NCBI GenBank assembly: GCA_036768485.1
Contig: JAVLUZ010000771.1
Span: 248,001-312,000, forward strand
DNA from: Mermis nigrescens
Taxonomy: Eukaryota; Nematoda; Enoplea; Mermithida; Mermithidae
Direction: 5' to 3'
DNA length: 64,000 bases
The position numbers and the translations under genes are program-made. How positions within the stretch are numbered: the stretch's first letter is position 1; every line of letters begins with the position of its first letter. The notes beneath the pieces were generated by a model. It ran no database searches, was not told the origin of the DNA, and saw only the letters and a program-made list of their open reading frames with translations. Positions 1-19,948 of this stretch are shown piece by piece.

Positions 1-775
1 CTGGCTTTGAGGGCTTTAGCTAAAGACAAAGCCATCCTACGCTAAAAAGAGCTGAACTAGTCTTAAAAAGCGTCGAGAAAAAATACGATGTCCATAGGCT
101 TTTTTGGCCCTTTGCCTTATTTTTCCAATGAAGTCTAGTACAGAATCTTTTTTGGAAACTTCGCGTATATGAAGTTTTGATCAAAAACAAACTGTACCCC
201 CCTTTAGGAAGCGCAAAAGTAGACCATAAGTACGGTAAGTATAGTTAAATGTAAATGAACGTTTTTGTTTACTTGTACACGACCTTTCTTCTTGAGGCTA
301 CTTATTCGAAACTACATTAAAAGAAAAAAATACCAATCTACTCGTATCAGAGTCCCGATTTTTTTATCTGATGTTCAAAGTATTAGCTTGTTTCTGGCAT
401 CAGAAATATTTTCATGAGTAAAATGAAGCGTGATAGGACTGGGAACGTACTTAAGTAAATTATGCGTCGGCAAATTTAAGTAGACTGTTTTGACGACATT
501 AGGTACGCTACCGCCTTTCTCATCAGGGAGTTAGAAGATAAAGTGATAAGACAACTTGCCTTTTAAAACATCCTTCTCGTATGGTAAAAAATGAGCACAT
601 TCTCTTAACTCCAAGAAAATATACAAGCCTAGACCATTTCTCTAGAAAACTTTCAACTATCTGGCTAGTGAATAATTTTATATTATTTTAATGTTGAAAT
701 ATGTAATCAAGATAAAACAGCCAAATATTATACAAAATCTATATTATACTTATGAAACCGAATGGACGAACTCAC
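1..775. other. Intronic stretch without recognisable features
   Basis: It follows the exon ending at 776 on the minus strand, so it is probably intron of that gene. I see no exon flanked by splice sites, RNA gene or clear repeat. Confidence 0.4.
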
Positions 776-7808
<7,033 letters not shown>

Positions 7809-8523
7809 TTAACTGAGCACGGTTGTGATTTTTTACGCTCACAAAAAGTAATTCATTTCACGAGAAAAAGGAAACTGACTAATTTTTAATAAGCATTATG
7901 TTTAACTACTGTTGCACTTTGAAATTGTTCATACGATGAAAATTAAAACTAAAAAGTCTGGCTAGTGTAATACTTAGCAGTCTAGTATTTTACTTTAGTT
8001 TTGAATCATTACAACATTTCGAGTTTTTTCAGCTAGGTCAAATTTTGTATACCTACCACTTACAACCATTTTGGTAAACTAAATATTTTATTAAACTTAA
8101 AAAATTCAGATCATTCACAAAATTTGTTATCTTAAATGATTTAGAATGAAGTGATTCACTGTTTAAAAGATTTAAAAGTCTTTAATCATAAATCAAGGAC
8201 ATGTTGATTTGTTTCTCAGTGCTTTTGAAAATTTTTGTAGCCCTGAACCAAAATAAGATAAGCTACTCTTTTTTGTTCGAAAAAAACAACAAAAGCACTA
8301 AGTCAAATGATGATATGTAGTTCGAAAATTCAAACGAATGCTAAAGAGTAAGCAAGCATAGCTTTAAGATAGTCTTAAAAACTGAAATAAAAAAGTTGTA
8401 GTTTCCAATGAAAGTGACATACTAAAGTGAGCAAGCAACTGTGGAACGGAAATTTATTACGATTTTATTGATATATAATATTGATAATCAAGCTTTTTCC
8501 TATGTAAAAATGTGGAATCTCAC

Positions 8524-9737
8524 CAGATGTTGCCTTTAAGCACAAGACGACTTTCGATAATTTCGAGCTCAATAAAGCGTTCAGCGGTCAAAACTGAACA
8601 CCGTGATTCTATGTGAAAACATAGTATTATCGAATTTGAATCAAAGTTCACTAAATCCTTGAATTTTGGAATTCGATTCGTGAGGTAACTTTGATTCGGA
8701 ATCACTCGCTGGATTGCTTTTTTCTTCTTTATGTGCCTTGCTAAAAGGAAGTTTTTTGAAAAATAGCACACAATAAAATCAAATATAAGCATATTGCTTT
8801 AAATTCGTCGAAATGGAATGTATAAAATTGATTACAAATGAAGTCAGTCATTTGCGAATTTGATTTCTGATTTGACATACGTGAACAGTGTGTCCGGTCT
8901 GAGGATCAGCCCGATCGGGTCAGCCGGGTCGTTTTATTGAGTGTACAAAGTACATTGTTTCTGATCGATTACTTTTGCAGAACATATTTGATTTTTCGTT
9001 CAGTTTGGCCTCAATTTTGTCTTGTTTCTTCTAGAAAATTTTTCGTTTTTGCATCCTATGGTCTGCAGCGTTGACCAGACATACACGTGTGATGTTTCGG
9101 GTCTAAGACCCCCAGAATAGAATAATGGGAAATTTTCCATGTAAAAGAAGGCTGAATGAAGCTTAAAATGGATGAAAATCAAATAATTTCTGCAAGAAAA
9201 CTTAAAATTGACTAGAAACTGAGAGTTAGCATCGTTTTTATGTTATTTGAACATTTATACTGATTTTTCGAGCTTGTTTTGACTTAAAAAAGCTCTCCGA
9301 TTGACCCCTTGTCCGGTTGACCACCAGACCAGCTATGCTGTGTATGTCTAAATCTACTGAAGCCCTCAAAAGCGCATGTCAGATTTATAAATGATCTAAG
9401 TCAGTCGATCCAAAATATAGTGGCAGAACTATTAAATTGTGGCAGATAAATATATGTATCAGAAAATAAGAATTATCGCAGGAGGTTGAATTAGAAGCAT
9501 GGGTACCGCGCACTGAAATGTAAACGAGTGTCAATAAAGTGATCTTATATAGATAAAGTTCGTTCAATTGGATATTTCTTCCTTATTTTATCTGATCAAA
9601 AAATAAGACGAAATCTGGAGAGGACAAAACACAAACTACACATCAAAAGAAGATGAGATAGAAATCTTAAGCCAGACCATGCCCAATAAAACGGATAGTT
9701 TGAACTTACGCAGGAACGATTCTGTTGGCGCTTCCAT
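8524..9737 (-). CDS. Possible first two coding exons of an unidentified gene
   Basis: Exon 9737-9710 starts with ATG in an ATCATGG context just after an in-frame TAG and ends at a strong GTAAGT donor in phase 1. Exon 8593-8524 has a TTCAG acceptor, is open only in the frame that accepts phase 1, and ends at GTGAGA. Joined they read MEAPTESFLL then TAERFIELEIIESRLV and onward, about 33 residues. The match of phase and splice sites is the whole argument; there is no similarity to a family I know. No continuation in phase with the ATG at 7808 was found, so it is kept apart from the glutamine-rich gene. A chance pair is quite possible. Confidence 0.3.
9072..9347 (+). repeat. Dispersed repeat family 2, one copy
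   Basis: Starts near ACCAGACATACACGTGTGA and ends near GACCAGCTATGCTGTGTATG. Inside are the landmarks shared by all family members: a GGGTCTA...CCCCCAGAAT block, a GGGAAAATTTTCC-like block, a TTGACTAGAAACTG block, and a terminal block of TTGACC, CCAGAC and GGCCATGCTGTGCAT type. Other copies: 8885-8935 (fragment), 12705-13235 (two in tandem), 14185-14330 and 16675-16900 (minus), 20711-22345 (interrupted), 40265-40530, 42645-42930, 45695-45905, 48095-48305 and 52925-53245. I see no coding capacity. It behaves like a non-autonomous mobile element of about 270-300 bp. Confidence 0.75.
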
Positions 9738-10605
9738 GATGAAAAACAAAATAATCTAATCTTCCGCAAATAATTAGAAATTATACTACTCAGCTGACCT
9801 CTCTCGCAAAAATGAAAACGAACATTTAGTTTAACATGCAATCCAGAAATTCATATAAGTTGTTGCCATAACTACTTTGGAACCAGATCTGCTCAGTGAA
9901 AATTTTCGATAGAAAAAGCTAGTTTCTGGGTAAAAGGCAAAGTTGTATCGTGTTATGCACGGGTTGCTACAGGTTTGCACGCATGTTAATCTGGTTCAAA
10001 TGCGGTACGGACCAGACAGACCAGTACAAACTGCATTATTATACTCAAGCGCGCGGTATGAAGCACCCAATCCAGAACCAGAACCCAGGAACGGAACCTG
10101 CCTTCCCGAATTACCACACGCTACTGCATTTACTGGATCCTGAAGAAACCGACCAGACCGTCTAACGTACGACTTAGCGTTAGTATTACTATGCGCTGAA
10201 ACAAGGTTGTCGTCTACTAGGCGAGTTCTGAAAATCTAGATGAACCAGAAATTGTGTGCGCTAAAAGACACTGTGCAGACCGATAAACTCATATTAGATA
10301 ACTGCCACTGATGCGTCTATGAAAACGACGAAAAATTGAGTCTAGTTTTCGAAAACTCGTTCTTCTCCCACAACATATGAATTTGATACGAAGCAAATAA
10401 GACCGTCGAGAAGGAAAACGGCTCCGCGGCACGGCATATAGAATCAGTGACAGTAATCAGGAAGAGCTAGATTTGCAGGAACCGGAGGGGCGATGAGAAG
10501 AACGAGTTTTGTGGTCATCACACGCGAAGGGACTACGTGTGAGAGTATCCCATCACCAGCTAAGCTAGTTTTCGCCGGACGGCTCTTTTTGGAAACTAAA
10601 ATAAA

Positions 10606-10727
10606 ATGAAACAACAAGCACGCACAAACAAAAAATTAAAGAAAATGTCAAAATATGAAAAGCTAGCAGAACAAGAAGGTTCGGAGCTGAACACGATATT
10701 GGGGCGTTCGACCAAGGACGCGCTCAA
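10606..10727 (+). CDS. Probable first coding exon of an unidentified basic protein
   Basis: The ATG has an upstream in-frame TAA. The frame runs 40 codons and ends in phase 2 at CTCAA|GTGAGA, one base before an in-frame TGA. The peptide begins MKQQARTNKKLKKMSKYEKL and continues AEQEGSELNTILGRSTKDAL: a lysine-rich start and then a helix-like charged stretch, with codon use unlike the surrounding AT-rich sequence. The GC-richer region 10400-10600 could be promoter or 5'UTR. A possible in-phase last exon follows a GTTTTACAG acceptor at about 15134 (SKMKSNSNLARNISAGRT then TAG), but this pairing is speculative. I do not recognise the family. Confidence 0.45.
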
Positions 10728-10995
10728 GTGAGAAACTTTGGCGTAACGACGTTTTTCCGTTTCAGAATCTCGTACACAAAAGCGCATACTACCTTCTACT
10801 AAAATTATGCGCAAATATTGCGCACAGAGGTATCCGCATACTTTGTTCGCAAAATACCTTTATATTTTGCTATATTCTTCGAATGCGCACAGTAATAAGT
10901 ATGCATGTGTATGTTGTATACGTGTACGTGTGTATGTTGCTGCCAACCTTTGCCGTCGTCATTTTATTTTCTGGGTGCCTACGCGACTTCTTCGT

Positions 10996-10996
10996 T

Positions 10997-11024
<28 letters not shown>
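10996..11024. repeat. (CA)n dinucleotide microsatellite
   Basis: About 13 CA units. The open frames across it are chance frames. Confidence 0.95.
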
Positions 11025-11027
<3 letters not shown>

Positions 11028-12180
11028 CACGTCACTGTACGTCAATGCTTTCACAAAACGGTTGCCTACCTCCAAAATTTTTGGTACAGTACCGTACAAC
11101 ACTGTATTACTTACTGTACGTACGTTTCTCTCTCTCTCGCTGGTGGCCCTATTCGATGGTCTTCGCCTCGTTATACCTGGCCCGTGTACGTAGTAGTTAT
11201 GCGTAGTTTGTGTGTAGATAATGATTGTGAAAATATTGCCGCATCATAAAACTTTTTGTATACAATCAACTCACGCACGCGCACACCAAGTTGACAAGAG
11301 CCGTGGTAAAAGTGCACCCGTCGGATGCACGCTCTAATACCACCATCGAGCTACGTTTCTGTACTAACTTTTCTGTACGCCACATTTTACGATTCGAACT
11401 TGTACAGTAATGTACATTGGTAGGTATAGAACGTGTAGGTGCCTTTTCAAATAAGTGCGCTAGTGCTATTTTCAATACCTGGCCCACTAGCGAATTCGTA
11501 TATGTATTTACGCATACGTCACGCACATGCCTACATAATGTCCGCCTACAGTAGGTTACTACAGTATATCCATGTTCTGAGTCGGGTATGTGATTGTTAG
11601 TATTTCGGCCGAAGCGAAACTATATACTCCTATAATAATATTTCATTTTACTTCGAAATATTTTTTATTTTTTTCCATTGCAACCGCCGAAACACTCTTA
11701 CATACATACATTCTATGGGATAAACGAATGTGTAGAAATGACGAGCACGAATAAGTACTATATTACGCTGCATATATTTATAAGACGACTCGAGCAAATC
11801 CTATGCCTGAAATTTTGTTTATTTTCAATATTGGCCGTGAAAAATATCGTATAAAGATTTTGCAAGTAGGTACGTTTTCGTGATCGTACGGCGCACAAGC
11901 ATAATTAATCAGTCGAACAATTATGGTTAATCTACAATGAAAATCTAAGATTCTGCGTGACCTGGCTTTGAGGAAAGAAAGGTTCCCTCTTTTTATAATT
12001 TACGAACAGCATTCAAACGCCACACCATTGAAGTAATTTGTATAGATACGCTTTAACTTTTCCTAAGTTGCAGTGACCAATGCGCGAACTGCGAATCAAA
12101 CGCGTTAAAACAGACAATTTCACTAATTAAAGGTCATATCATAAACATATATGCACAGCATGGCCATTCTAGAGTAGTCA

Positions 12181-12430
12181 GCACACCTGGACGTGGGGTG
12201 TTTGGGGGTAGGCACCACCCCCACCCCTCCCCCGAGAAACCAGAATACCCCCAGAATTCAATTTTTGAAATTTTTTGTTGTTTTTTTCGCAATTTTTGAT
12301 GTCAATGGATAGTGCTCGATGAAAAACGTTGAAAAATTGTGTTTTTTCGCCGTACCACCATTTTTAAGGCCATTTTTTGACCTTTGAAAAGTCTTGCAAC
12401 CCCCAGAATTTTGGAGCTGCCCACGTATGG
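12181..12430 (-). repeat. Dispersed repeat family 1, one copy
   Basis: Landmarks, read on the minus strand: a GGGCAGC block, CACCATTTTTCAACGTTTTTC, GAGCACTATCCATTGACATC, ATTGAATTCTGGGGGTATT, and an end at CACCCCACGTCCAGGTGTG. The same order recurs at 28205-28830 (partial tandem copies), 41856-42070, 61158-61418 and 61623-61888 (minus). It is noncoding, about 250 bp long, and ends in runs of C on one side and G on the other. The 12181 copy is followed directly by family 2 copies. Confidence 0.75.
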
Positions 12431-12704
12431 TAGTCAGTCCGTCGGCGGATCAACCAGAGAGTGCTTTTTTGATTTAAAATGACCTCAAAAACCCATATAC
12501 TAAAATGCTAAAACGGCGTAAAAACTACGCAATTCGAAGTTTTTGATGATTTGCGAGCAGTTTTGCTGAAAACTATATATTTGCATCTATTTATAGCCTT
12601 CATATTGCCGTATTTTCCATAGAAAATTTCCCACTCTCCATTTTAGAGGTGCTCTCCAACTTCACTTGCTTGGGTCATAAGCAGACAGGCACGTGGCGAT
12701 TAGG

Positions 12705-13235
12705 GGTTTCGACCAGACATGCACGTGGGGCTTGGGGGTCTAGACCTCCAGATTGGAAAAGTGGGAAAATTTTTCCGGAACATGAGACAAAATGAAAGCA
12801 AAAACTGGATAAAAATTAAAAATTTTCTCAAAAAGTGTTTATGATTGACCAGAAACTATGTAATAACGTAGTTTTATTGCTTTTTAGCGCTCATCCCACT
12901 TTTAAAGTCATTTTGGCCCAAAGAGCTCAATTCTTGACCCTCCAGACTGGCTGACCCCCACCCCGAATCGGCTATGCTGTGCACCTACGATCTAGACCCT
13001 CCAGAATGGATAAATGGAAAAGTTTCTCGGAAAATAAGACAAAATGATGGCAAACATTTATGAAAATAAAAAATTTTCTGCAAAAAGTAGTTGGAAAAGA
13101 TCAGCAAGGGCTAACATAGTTTTTAAGCGAGTTTAGCATTTATGCTAGTTTTTGAGGCCATTCTGGCTAAAAAAACTGGTTGACCTCCTCCTAACCGACT
13201 GACGCCCCACTTCGGCCATTCTGTGCATCTATGGT
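12705..13235 (+). repeat. Two tandem copies of dispersed repeat family 2
   Basis: The first copy runs from about 12712 (ACCAGACATGCACGTGGGG) to 12985 (GGCTATGCTGTGCACCTACG). The second starts straight after and ends near 13235 (GGCCATTCTGTGCATCTATG). The head-to-tail joint suggests insertion into a preferred target or unequal crossing-over. Confidence 0.7.
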
Positions 13236-13667
13236 CATAAGTTGCCATCTCCTCTTCCCTAATCAATAAACTTTCATAATTAGGAGTGCCTACAATAAAA
13301 TTTCAATACGCAATATCATTAGTTACTTTTTAAATTAATTTGCGCCTAACATCACTAAACCTTTTCGGCTATTTTAACCCAATCCTTTTCGGAAAAGTAC
13401 AGTTACACTTTTGTCTTATTATTAAACAAAACTGTAATACGTCGTTTCATTAATTTAGTTAGTATTTCAACACATGAAAGCATACATTCAAATGTTTTAT
13501 GGTAGAATGACAATTCCACTCCTGCATTATACTGTGAATAAATTAACGATTTGACTACGAATTCTGAATGTATTGACGGAATTTTAATCTTTACTTCAAT
13601 TTTTGTTTTCATAATTTCTATTGCCGACCATAATATGTGCATTTTTTATTCGAAATAGAGGACTCAC

Positions 13668-13759
13668 TGAAATGCACCGCAATATTTGATTCTGTAGGTG
13701 TCCCGTTTAATGGCCACATTGGCTTCGTTCGAGTGACGTTTTTTCAGATTGTTCACATC
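13668..13759 (-). CDS. Internal exon of an unidentified gene
   Basis: A clean exon of 92 bases with a TTTCAG acceptor and a CA|GTGAGT donor, phase 0 in and phase 2 out. It reads DVNNLKKRHSNEANVAIKRD and then TYRIKYCGAF. The codons are markedly less AT-rich than the flanks, and the other two frames contain stops. A possible upstream exon is 16464-16426 (LWMKWSWRCYDLE, GTAAGA donor, phase 0). A possible downstream one ends at 9710 in a frame other than the ATG frame. Neither is secure. The basic sequence does not match a family I can name. Confidence 0.5.
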
Positions 13760-16674
13760 CTGAAACAGAAGATTCGGATTTAATAATCATAATTATGTCT
13801 ACGGAAATGCTTTAGGGACAAAAGGGGTATGATTGATAACACTAAAAAAGGTTATGTGAAGTTCGGTACCTGAGTTCAATATCTGGATTCAGTTAAGCAG
13901 AATTAGGCAGAATTCTTATCGTGCATATATATTTTTCTGATATTTATTTAGATACAATAAAATGTAATTCGTTAATAAAATGAATGTTTAACATAAAGTT
14001 TTGAACTAAATTGCCCTGAAAAAGCAAATTTCCTTCAGTGTGTTAAATAATGTGCCTACTTTTTCTTTTGACCATGTAAGAGATATGTGGAATTTCGGCA
14101 CGTTAGATGAAAGATTTGCTCCAGATTTAACAGATCATCCAGGAGACAGTAGACAGATAACCGCAACAGAATCGTGAGGTTCAGAACCGATCTGGTGAGG
14201 CGTCAGCCGAAGTTTTTTGTGCTAAAATGGCCTAAAAAGTAATAGATGTACAGACTGCCTTATTTCACAGTTTCTAGTCAATTTCAAACAATTTTGCGTA
14301 AAAGTTTTTATTTTCATAAATTTTTAGCTTTAATAATCACATTTTCTTAGATGATGTTCCCTTTTTTATTCAAAGAAACGAGGATTCGAAACTGACCATT
14401 AAGTAGAATATTAACGTTTTCCCGAGATTTTCCGTTTAGGATTTGTATGAAAATAAGATCTCTTAAAAATTCTGTTTACTTAAACTCACAATGTCAGTAT
14501 GATATTTGATTTTTAATCGAGCAATCTTGATGCTTTCAACCGACAGATGTCCATCTTAAACGAAAGCTTTTTGGAAATATGCGCGAGAAATATTTATTTT
14601 AGTTGAGTGAAGACAAACAAGAGTTCAGCAGAGCGTTTTGCATATTTTTAGATGACATAACTAAATACACAGGACAGTGACAGGCGCCAACCGAATAATG
14701 ATTTGTTGACTAGCAATATTCAACCTTGAAATTTCAACCTTTTTCCTCTTATATCCTGCAGCTTTCTATCAACCAAGCATTAAATTAAGCAACTCGAAGC
14801 GAGATACTGCGGAAACTAATGATCGTTGATGTCTTGAAATTTTAACTCGAAATTAATCATGAAAGGTCACACTAGACAGCGTATAAAAATAATTTTAAAA
14901 AATTATATCGGCATAAAGCGTTAATAGAACGATTTATACTACTTTTCACTGCCTGCAGAAAACCGAATACCTGCATCATCCACCAATTATCCTACTTTTT
15001 ATAGTAAGAAAAACCTGAATCCTGCGAAAAACTAGCTACAAAGGCTTTCCGTTTGTCGGTCCTCAGCGCACATCTACAATTTAGGGCCGTTGGATTGAAA
15101 CTGGCTCTTGGTTAACTGGATTTTGAGTTTTACAGGTCAAAAATGAAGTCAAATTCTAATCTTGCTCGCAACATATCAGCAGGAAGAACATAGGACTTTA
15201 AAAAAATCAGGTTTTCTGAGATGACAATGCGTCTTTTTTGACAAGGCAGACGGTTGTGTGATTCAGGTATCCTATAGAACGCACGTTATATATCAAGATT
15301 TAAAGTAGATACTTATGTCATTGCCGCACGACTCGCTTAAATCTTTTATCGAAAATTATCTTATATATTCACTTTTCATAGTTTCGTTGTAGAATAACAC
15401 ATCTTGATGGCAAAAATGATGCTAATCACGTTAGAACTAAATTAATGCACATATTAAAATAATGCAAGCGCAATATTTCTTCTGAAGGAATGAAATTCAA
15501 AAAAATTTCCTTATGCATTAGATTCTGTTCGTCTTTACTGAAGCAGATTTACTCAAAAATTACAAAGCGAAATTATGTGAATTTGTTCGATGAGAATGTC
15601 TATAAAATTGCTTCTTTCTGAATATCATGTAATGTTGAATCAGAGATGCTCTAGTGCATTTTCCAAATGCTGTACACGTCAAGAGCGAAGCAAGGATGGA
15701 TTTAGGAGTAGGTTAGCATTCGCCCCATCAGCCTAACATACAGCTGGCAAGATTAAGGAATGGTTACGTCTACTTTTAGCCAATGTTTGTCCCTATTTCT
15801 CAAATTAACGCCGTCTAAATGATTTTTTATAACAATATTAACTTTTTGTATGCCTTGTACTAGCTTTTACTACTTAATAAGATATCGTGGCTCTTTTGAA
15901 GATTTTTGAAATGAAAAATGCTGAATTGTCCAGTTTTTCGAGGATTCTGTGATCTTGAAATAGATTTGTGTGAAATGCATGAATACGAAGAATAGACCAG
16001 TAAAGCTATCCCTGATCGTCCTTCAGCTGAATTTCAAAATTTTCGAATCGCACGAAAATCCTAATTACTAAAAACACAATTTCGAAGCTGGTGCATGTAG
16101 GCATATCTTTGCATGCGTATAACTCGTGCGTAGAAGTCAGTAAAGCAGAATAAGGAAGAAAGGAGATTACCAGTCTATTTACACGTTGAATAATTTTGAG
16201 GATGTGCCGTTGCCATAAGGCAAATTGCATACCACGAGTCATCTTACACACACGTAGTACAATTAGGTATGGCCACCGCTGAAATTCTGGATGGGAGGAG
16301 TCAGGCGATAATTTTTGAAAAGTAAAAAAGCGGCCAAAACTGGTGTAGAGCCAGAAAACTTTTTCTGACATTTCCCATCGAGCTTTGACATAAAAAATCG
16401 CTTAATACGAAAAATATTTTCTTACTTCAAGATCGTAACAACGCCAACTCCATTTCATCCATAGCTGGGTACTATGAATCACTGACAGCGAGACAAATAG
16501 ACAAACTAAGTATGTGACCATCTGTATTACCGAGAGTAAAATGGTACCTATCAGCTCTGGTTTCAAAGTGATCTCGCGCTCTCATTCGCGTCTGCTAATG
16601 GACCTTAACAATCACAGGCTCAGCACAGATAGAAGCAAAAGAGCGGTTTAAACAACACAAAAGCACAGGGGTCT

Positions 16675-16900
16675 GGACCATAGATGCACACACGGCTGCT
16701 CTGGGGTCAGCCGGTGCAAGGGAGGAGTCAGTGAGAACTTTTTTTGGGCCAAAATGGCCTGAAACTGGTATAAGTACATTATTAGCATGTATTATATACG
16801 TATGTTATGTACATTATTAACGGTTATTGCTCAATTTCAAGCATTTTTGCAGAAAATTTTTGTATTTTATCAATTTTCGGCTTTCCCCGTGCATGTCTGG
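16675..16900 (-). repeat. Dispersed repeat family 2, minus-strand copy
   Basis: Reads, on the plus strand, from CATAGATGCACACACGGCTG through GGGGTCAGCCGG and GGCCAAAATGGCCTGAAACT to a TTCAAGCATTTTTGC block, the inverted order of the family landmarks. A similar partial inverted copy lies at 14185-14330. Confidence 0.6.
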
Positions 16901-18199
16901 TTTGAACCCCTCTAAAGTTTTAAGAACACACAGACTCCAGAATTAACTTCAAGAGATTTCTCCGTCCGCATTTCATCGATGTTGATGGTTTGGACACGCA
17001 TAGCATTCTGTGTTTAAATCTCAATTCCTGGCGATCAAAAAACCTTGATAATACGTCACACATGCATATCGGATGAGCAGGTTGAACATCGTCTTTTCAT
17101 TTCATCTTCCCTTTTTAATTTTTCTCCTTTAAACGTCAAGTAGCAAATAATTTTTGCTTTGACGCATAGATTTGTTTTATCCGACGACGCAAGATCATAA
17201 GTGCATAGATATTTTTATTTCGGGAATTATTCGCGGAAAATAAAAAACATTCAACATCAAATTAGTGTTGTCTCGGGAGTGGGCATAAACACCGTCATAA
17301 CGTATGAACTTTCTCCAATGATCAGTCTAGCTCTAAAAGAAAAAGTACAAGTAAGTAATCAATTTGACGACGAATAAATACTGATCAACTTAGATTAAAA
17401 ATTCAGTTTTTGCAATAAAGAAAGTGTACTGCGAAGCAACTCTGCTTGATTGGTAAATATCTACCTATTTTGAGCAAAGGCATTAATGAAACAATGTGCA
17501 CGGATTTCTGTCCATTATATCACGCAAAACCTTTAAATACATGAAATAATATGGAATTTAATAAACTAATTTGTAAAAGATTACCTGAGAAAAAAGAATC
17601 TAAAATCAGAAAAAATGAATAAAAACGCAGATGTTTATTTTCTCTATTAAAATACTTCTAACTGTTCCGGAAGAGCAAATTTTTTGCTTTTCATCTATCT
17701 ACACCGTTCATTGAAGTCATAGCAATTTGATAAAGCCAAAAAATATTGGTACGCGTAACATACCTCAAACTGACCAAGGTCAGCATGTGCACCTATGTCT
17801 ATTGGTCGAGCAAAAAACAATGCTTTACGACCATACCTGTTCTTAGGGGGTTTAGGGGGAGTTGACCCTTAGATTGGCCACTGACCCGCCGCGAAATAGC
17901 TGCACACCCTCAGAACTGACAATTTTTCGAAAAAATCGTAGCAAGCAAGCTTTTTAAGCGTTTTCAGCTAGCATTTGGCTCAGAATTGTCATATTTGCAT
18001 ACTTTTTATACTGTCTTTTGTTCAATTTGCTTAATATTTTCAAATTTTTTTGTTTTTATGTTAAGAAATATCATCTAAGTAGTAAAAAACAGTGTTTTTG
18101 ACGCGTAATCGTTGTTTTTTAGCCCAAAAAGGTTCTTCTCACAAATTTTTCGGACTGGCCATCCCAGAATTCCCAAGCAGTAAATGTATAACTGCGATA

Positions 18200-18745
18200 G
18201 TTACACGTTACGAACATTTTATCGAACATTATATTATTGCCGTCGCGAAAGCGAATCGATTACAGTGTTGCATTATTATGGAATCACATAACCATTCGAG
18301 TAACCATCTTTGTGATGTGCTAGCTCGGGTTATGCCTACAGTTCCCAATTTAATCCCATCTTTTGTTTCAAAATCCCATTAGGTACTTGTCCGGTAAAAA
18401 GGAGTTATGTATGCGTTAAGATCAGTTAATTAGATATTTGATTTACCGCTGTAAAATTTAGATCATATGACTTGTTTAAAAGTTATTTCATCTGTACGTA
18501 ACTTTGTTTGATTGATTGTTATATACTGTAATCAATCATGAGAATGGATGGATCAGTCGTGTTGGCAGTTGAGTTGAGTTACGCGGTTGGAGCGTCGTGT
18601 TTTATTTTGTTTTGTGGCCGACTTTTAGTCATGTGTTCTTTATTTTGTAAATTAATAAATTGTGAAAAATATTTACCCAGTGATATTTTATATCGAGGGT
18701 AAGGCCGGGCCCCGACGACGACACTATTTTTATTTTATCTCGATC
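18200..18745 (+). mobile_element. Possible solo LTR of a retroelement (boundaries unclear)
   Basis: The stretch has an LTR-like order: a promoter-like AT-rich part, a possible polyadenylation motif (ATTAATAAATTG near 18650), and a short GC-rich end (GGCCGGGCCCCGACGACGAC, 18702-18721). It is unlike any other repeat in the window, and no gag-pol frames are next to it. I could not find a flanking direct repeat, so the call is tentative. Confidence 0.2.
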
Positions 18746-19871
18746 GATATAGGAAAGGTAAATAATGTTGTGTCTTATCTTGGACTTATTTTTGGAAAGT
18801 TCCTTATCTATTTCTCAACCCAAAAATGGTCAAAATATTATCTAATCTTTTAATGATTATAACTGTCCAGATTAGAGCTCGCTGTTGTTTGAACCAATGT
18901 TCAGAGTGTTACACTTATTAGAAACCAAAACATTTCTGAAACCAATCAGTGGTTGGAAAACAAGTTAAATCATCAACTTGAGAGTTGGGTTGAGATAGGT
19001 CGACTGACCCTGCGAGCATACCGGGGTTAGGTAGGTACTCAGAGCTAGGTTTTAGGGCGTAGCTGCCGAGACTTCCAACCAAGAAGCGGTCAGCAATATT
19101 AGGACCGTGGAAGTCGAGGTCGTGGGTTATTGAGGGCTGTTGGGTTTAGAGCCGAGCTTCGTGCTTACATAACGTAGCCAGCGCTGAGAGCAGTGTAGGT
19201 ACCTAAGTTACTCCCAAAGGCAAATACATGTCTGTCTCTGTGTTGCTTTAGTAAAAGGCAAGGAGCACACAGGAACACCTGTATTTACAAACGTATGCTT
19301 ACGACAAGATATCGCTTTAGGTCCGGTTTCAATATTGCCTAATGGAAGATGGGTATATGTCTAAATTAGCAGTCCAGATTGTAATTTAACATTGTACTGA
19401 CTAGAGGATTACGACCATAAATGAAGTGGTGGACACACACTTGGGTCAGCCACCTTGCGAATTGACATCTAAGCGGTTGGGATAAAAGAACTATATATTT
19501 TGAGCTTTATTGAGATAGACTTGACTTAGAAGCTGCACAACATATTAAAATATCATAAACATTAAATCAGTTTATCAAGTTTATCAAACTGTACACTTTT
19601 AGACTTTTTTAGTATTTGCATTCTATTCGTTTTCGATTGTAATATGTCGAGAAAACGTTATGAGTATTCGCTCGTAAACATCAAAACCCTAAAAATTCTA
19701 GCTTGTGGTCTGCAAATTCATGCAGAAACATGCATATTTTAGGATAAAACAAATTGATCACTAGCAAGCAGAATAGGAATGACAAAGTCACATTAAAAAG
19801 CGACCCTCGTGCTTTTAACGTAGTCTTATTCAAACAAATATTTTCAGTATTATCAGAGTGAATCTCTAATT

Positions 19872-19877
19872 TTTATT
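19872..19877 (-). terminator. Putative polyadenylation signal of HAAO
   Basis: AATAAA on the minus strand, about 72 bases past the TAA at 19949-19951. Its position supports that stop as the true end of the coding region. Confidence 0.5.
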
Positions 19878-19948
19878 AGATTAGGACCTTCATTATTGTA
19901 AACAAAAGCCCTAATTTTTATCTTCTAAAGAAAAATTATGCTAAGGCA

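Noticed and set aside
9943..10165. Plus-strand frames with ACCAGACAGACCAG repeats
   Set aside because: They lack splice sites and similarity, and the repeated CCAGAC motif suggests a family 2 edge.
16006..16371. 121-codon minus-strand frame
   Set aside because: It is long but AT-rich and without recognisable domains. A chance frame is the simpler explanation, although an exon inside it cannot be excluded.
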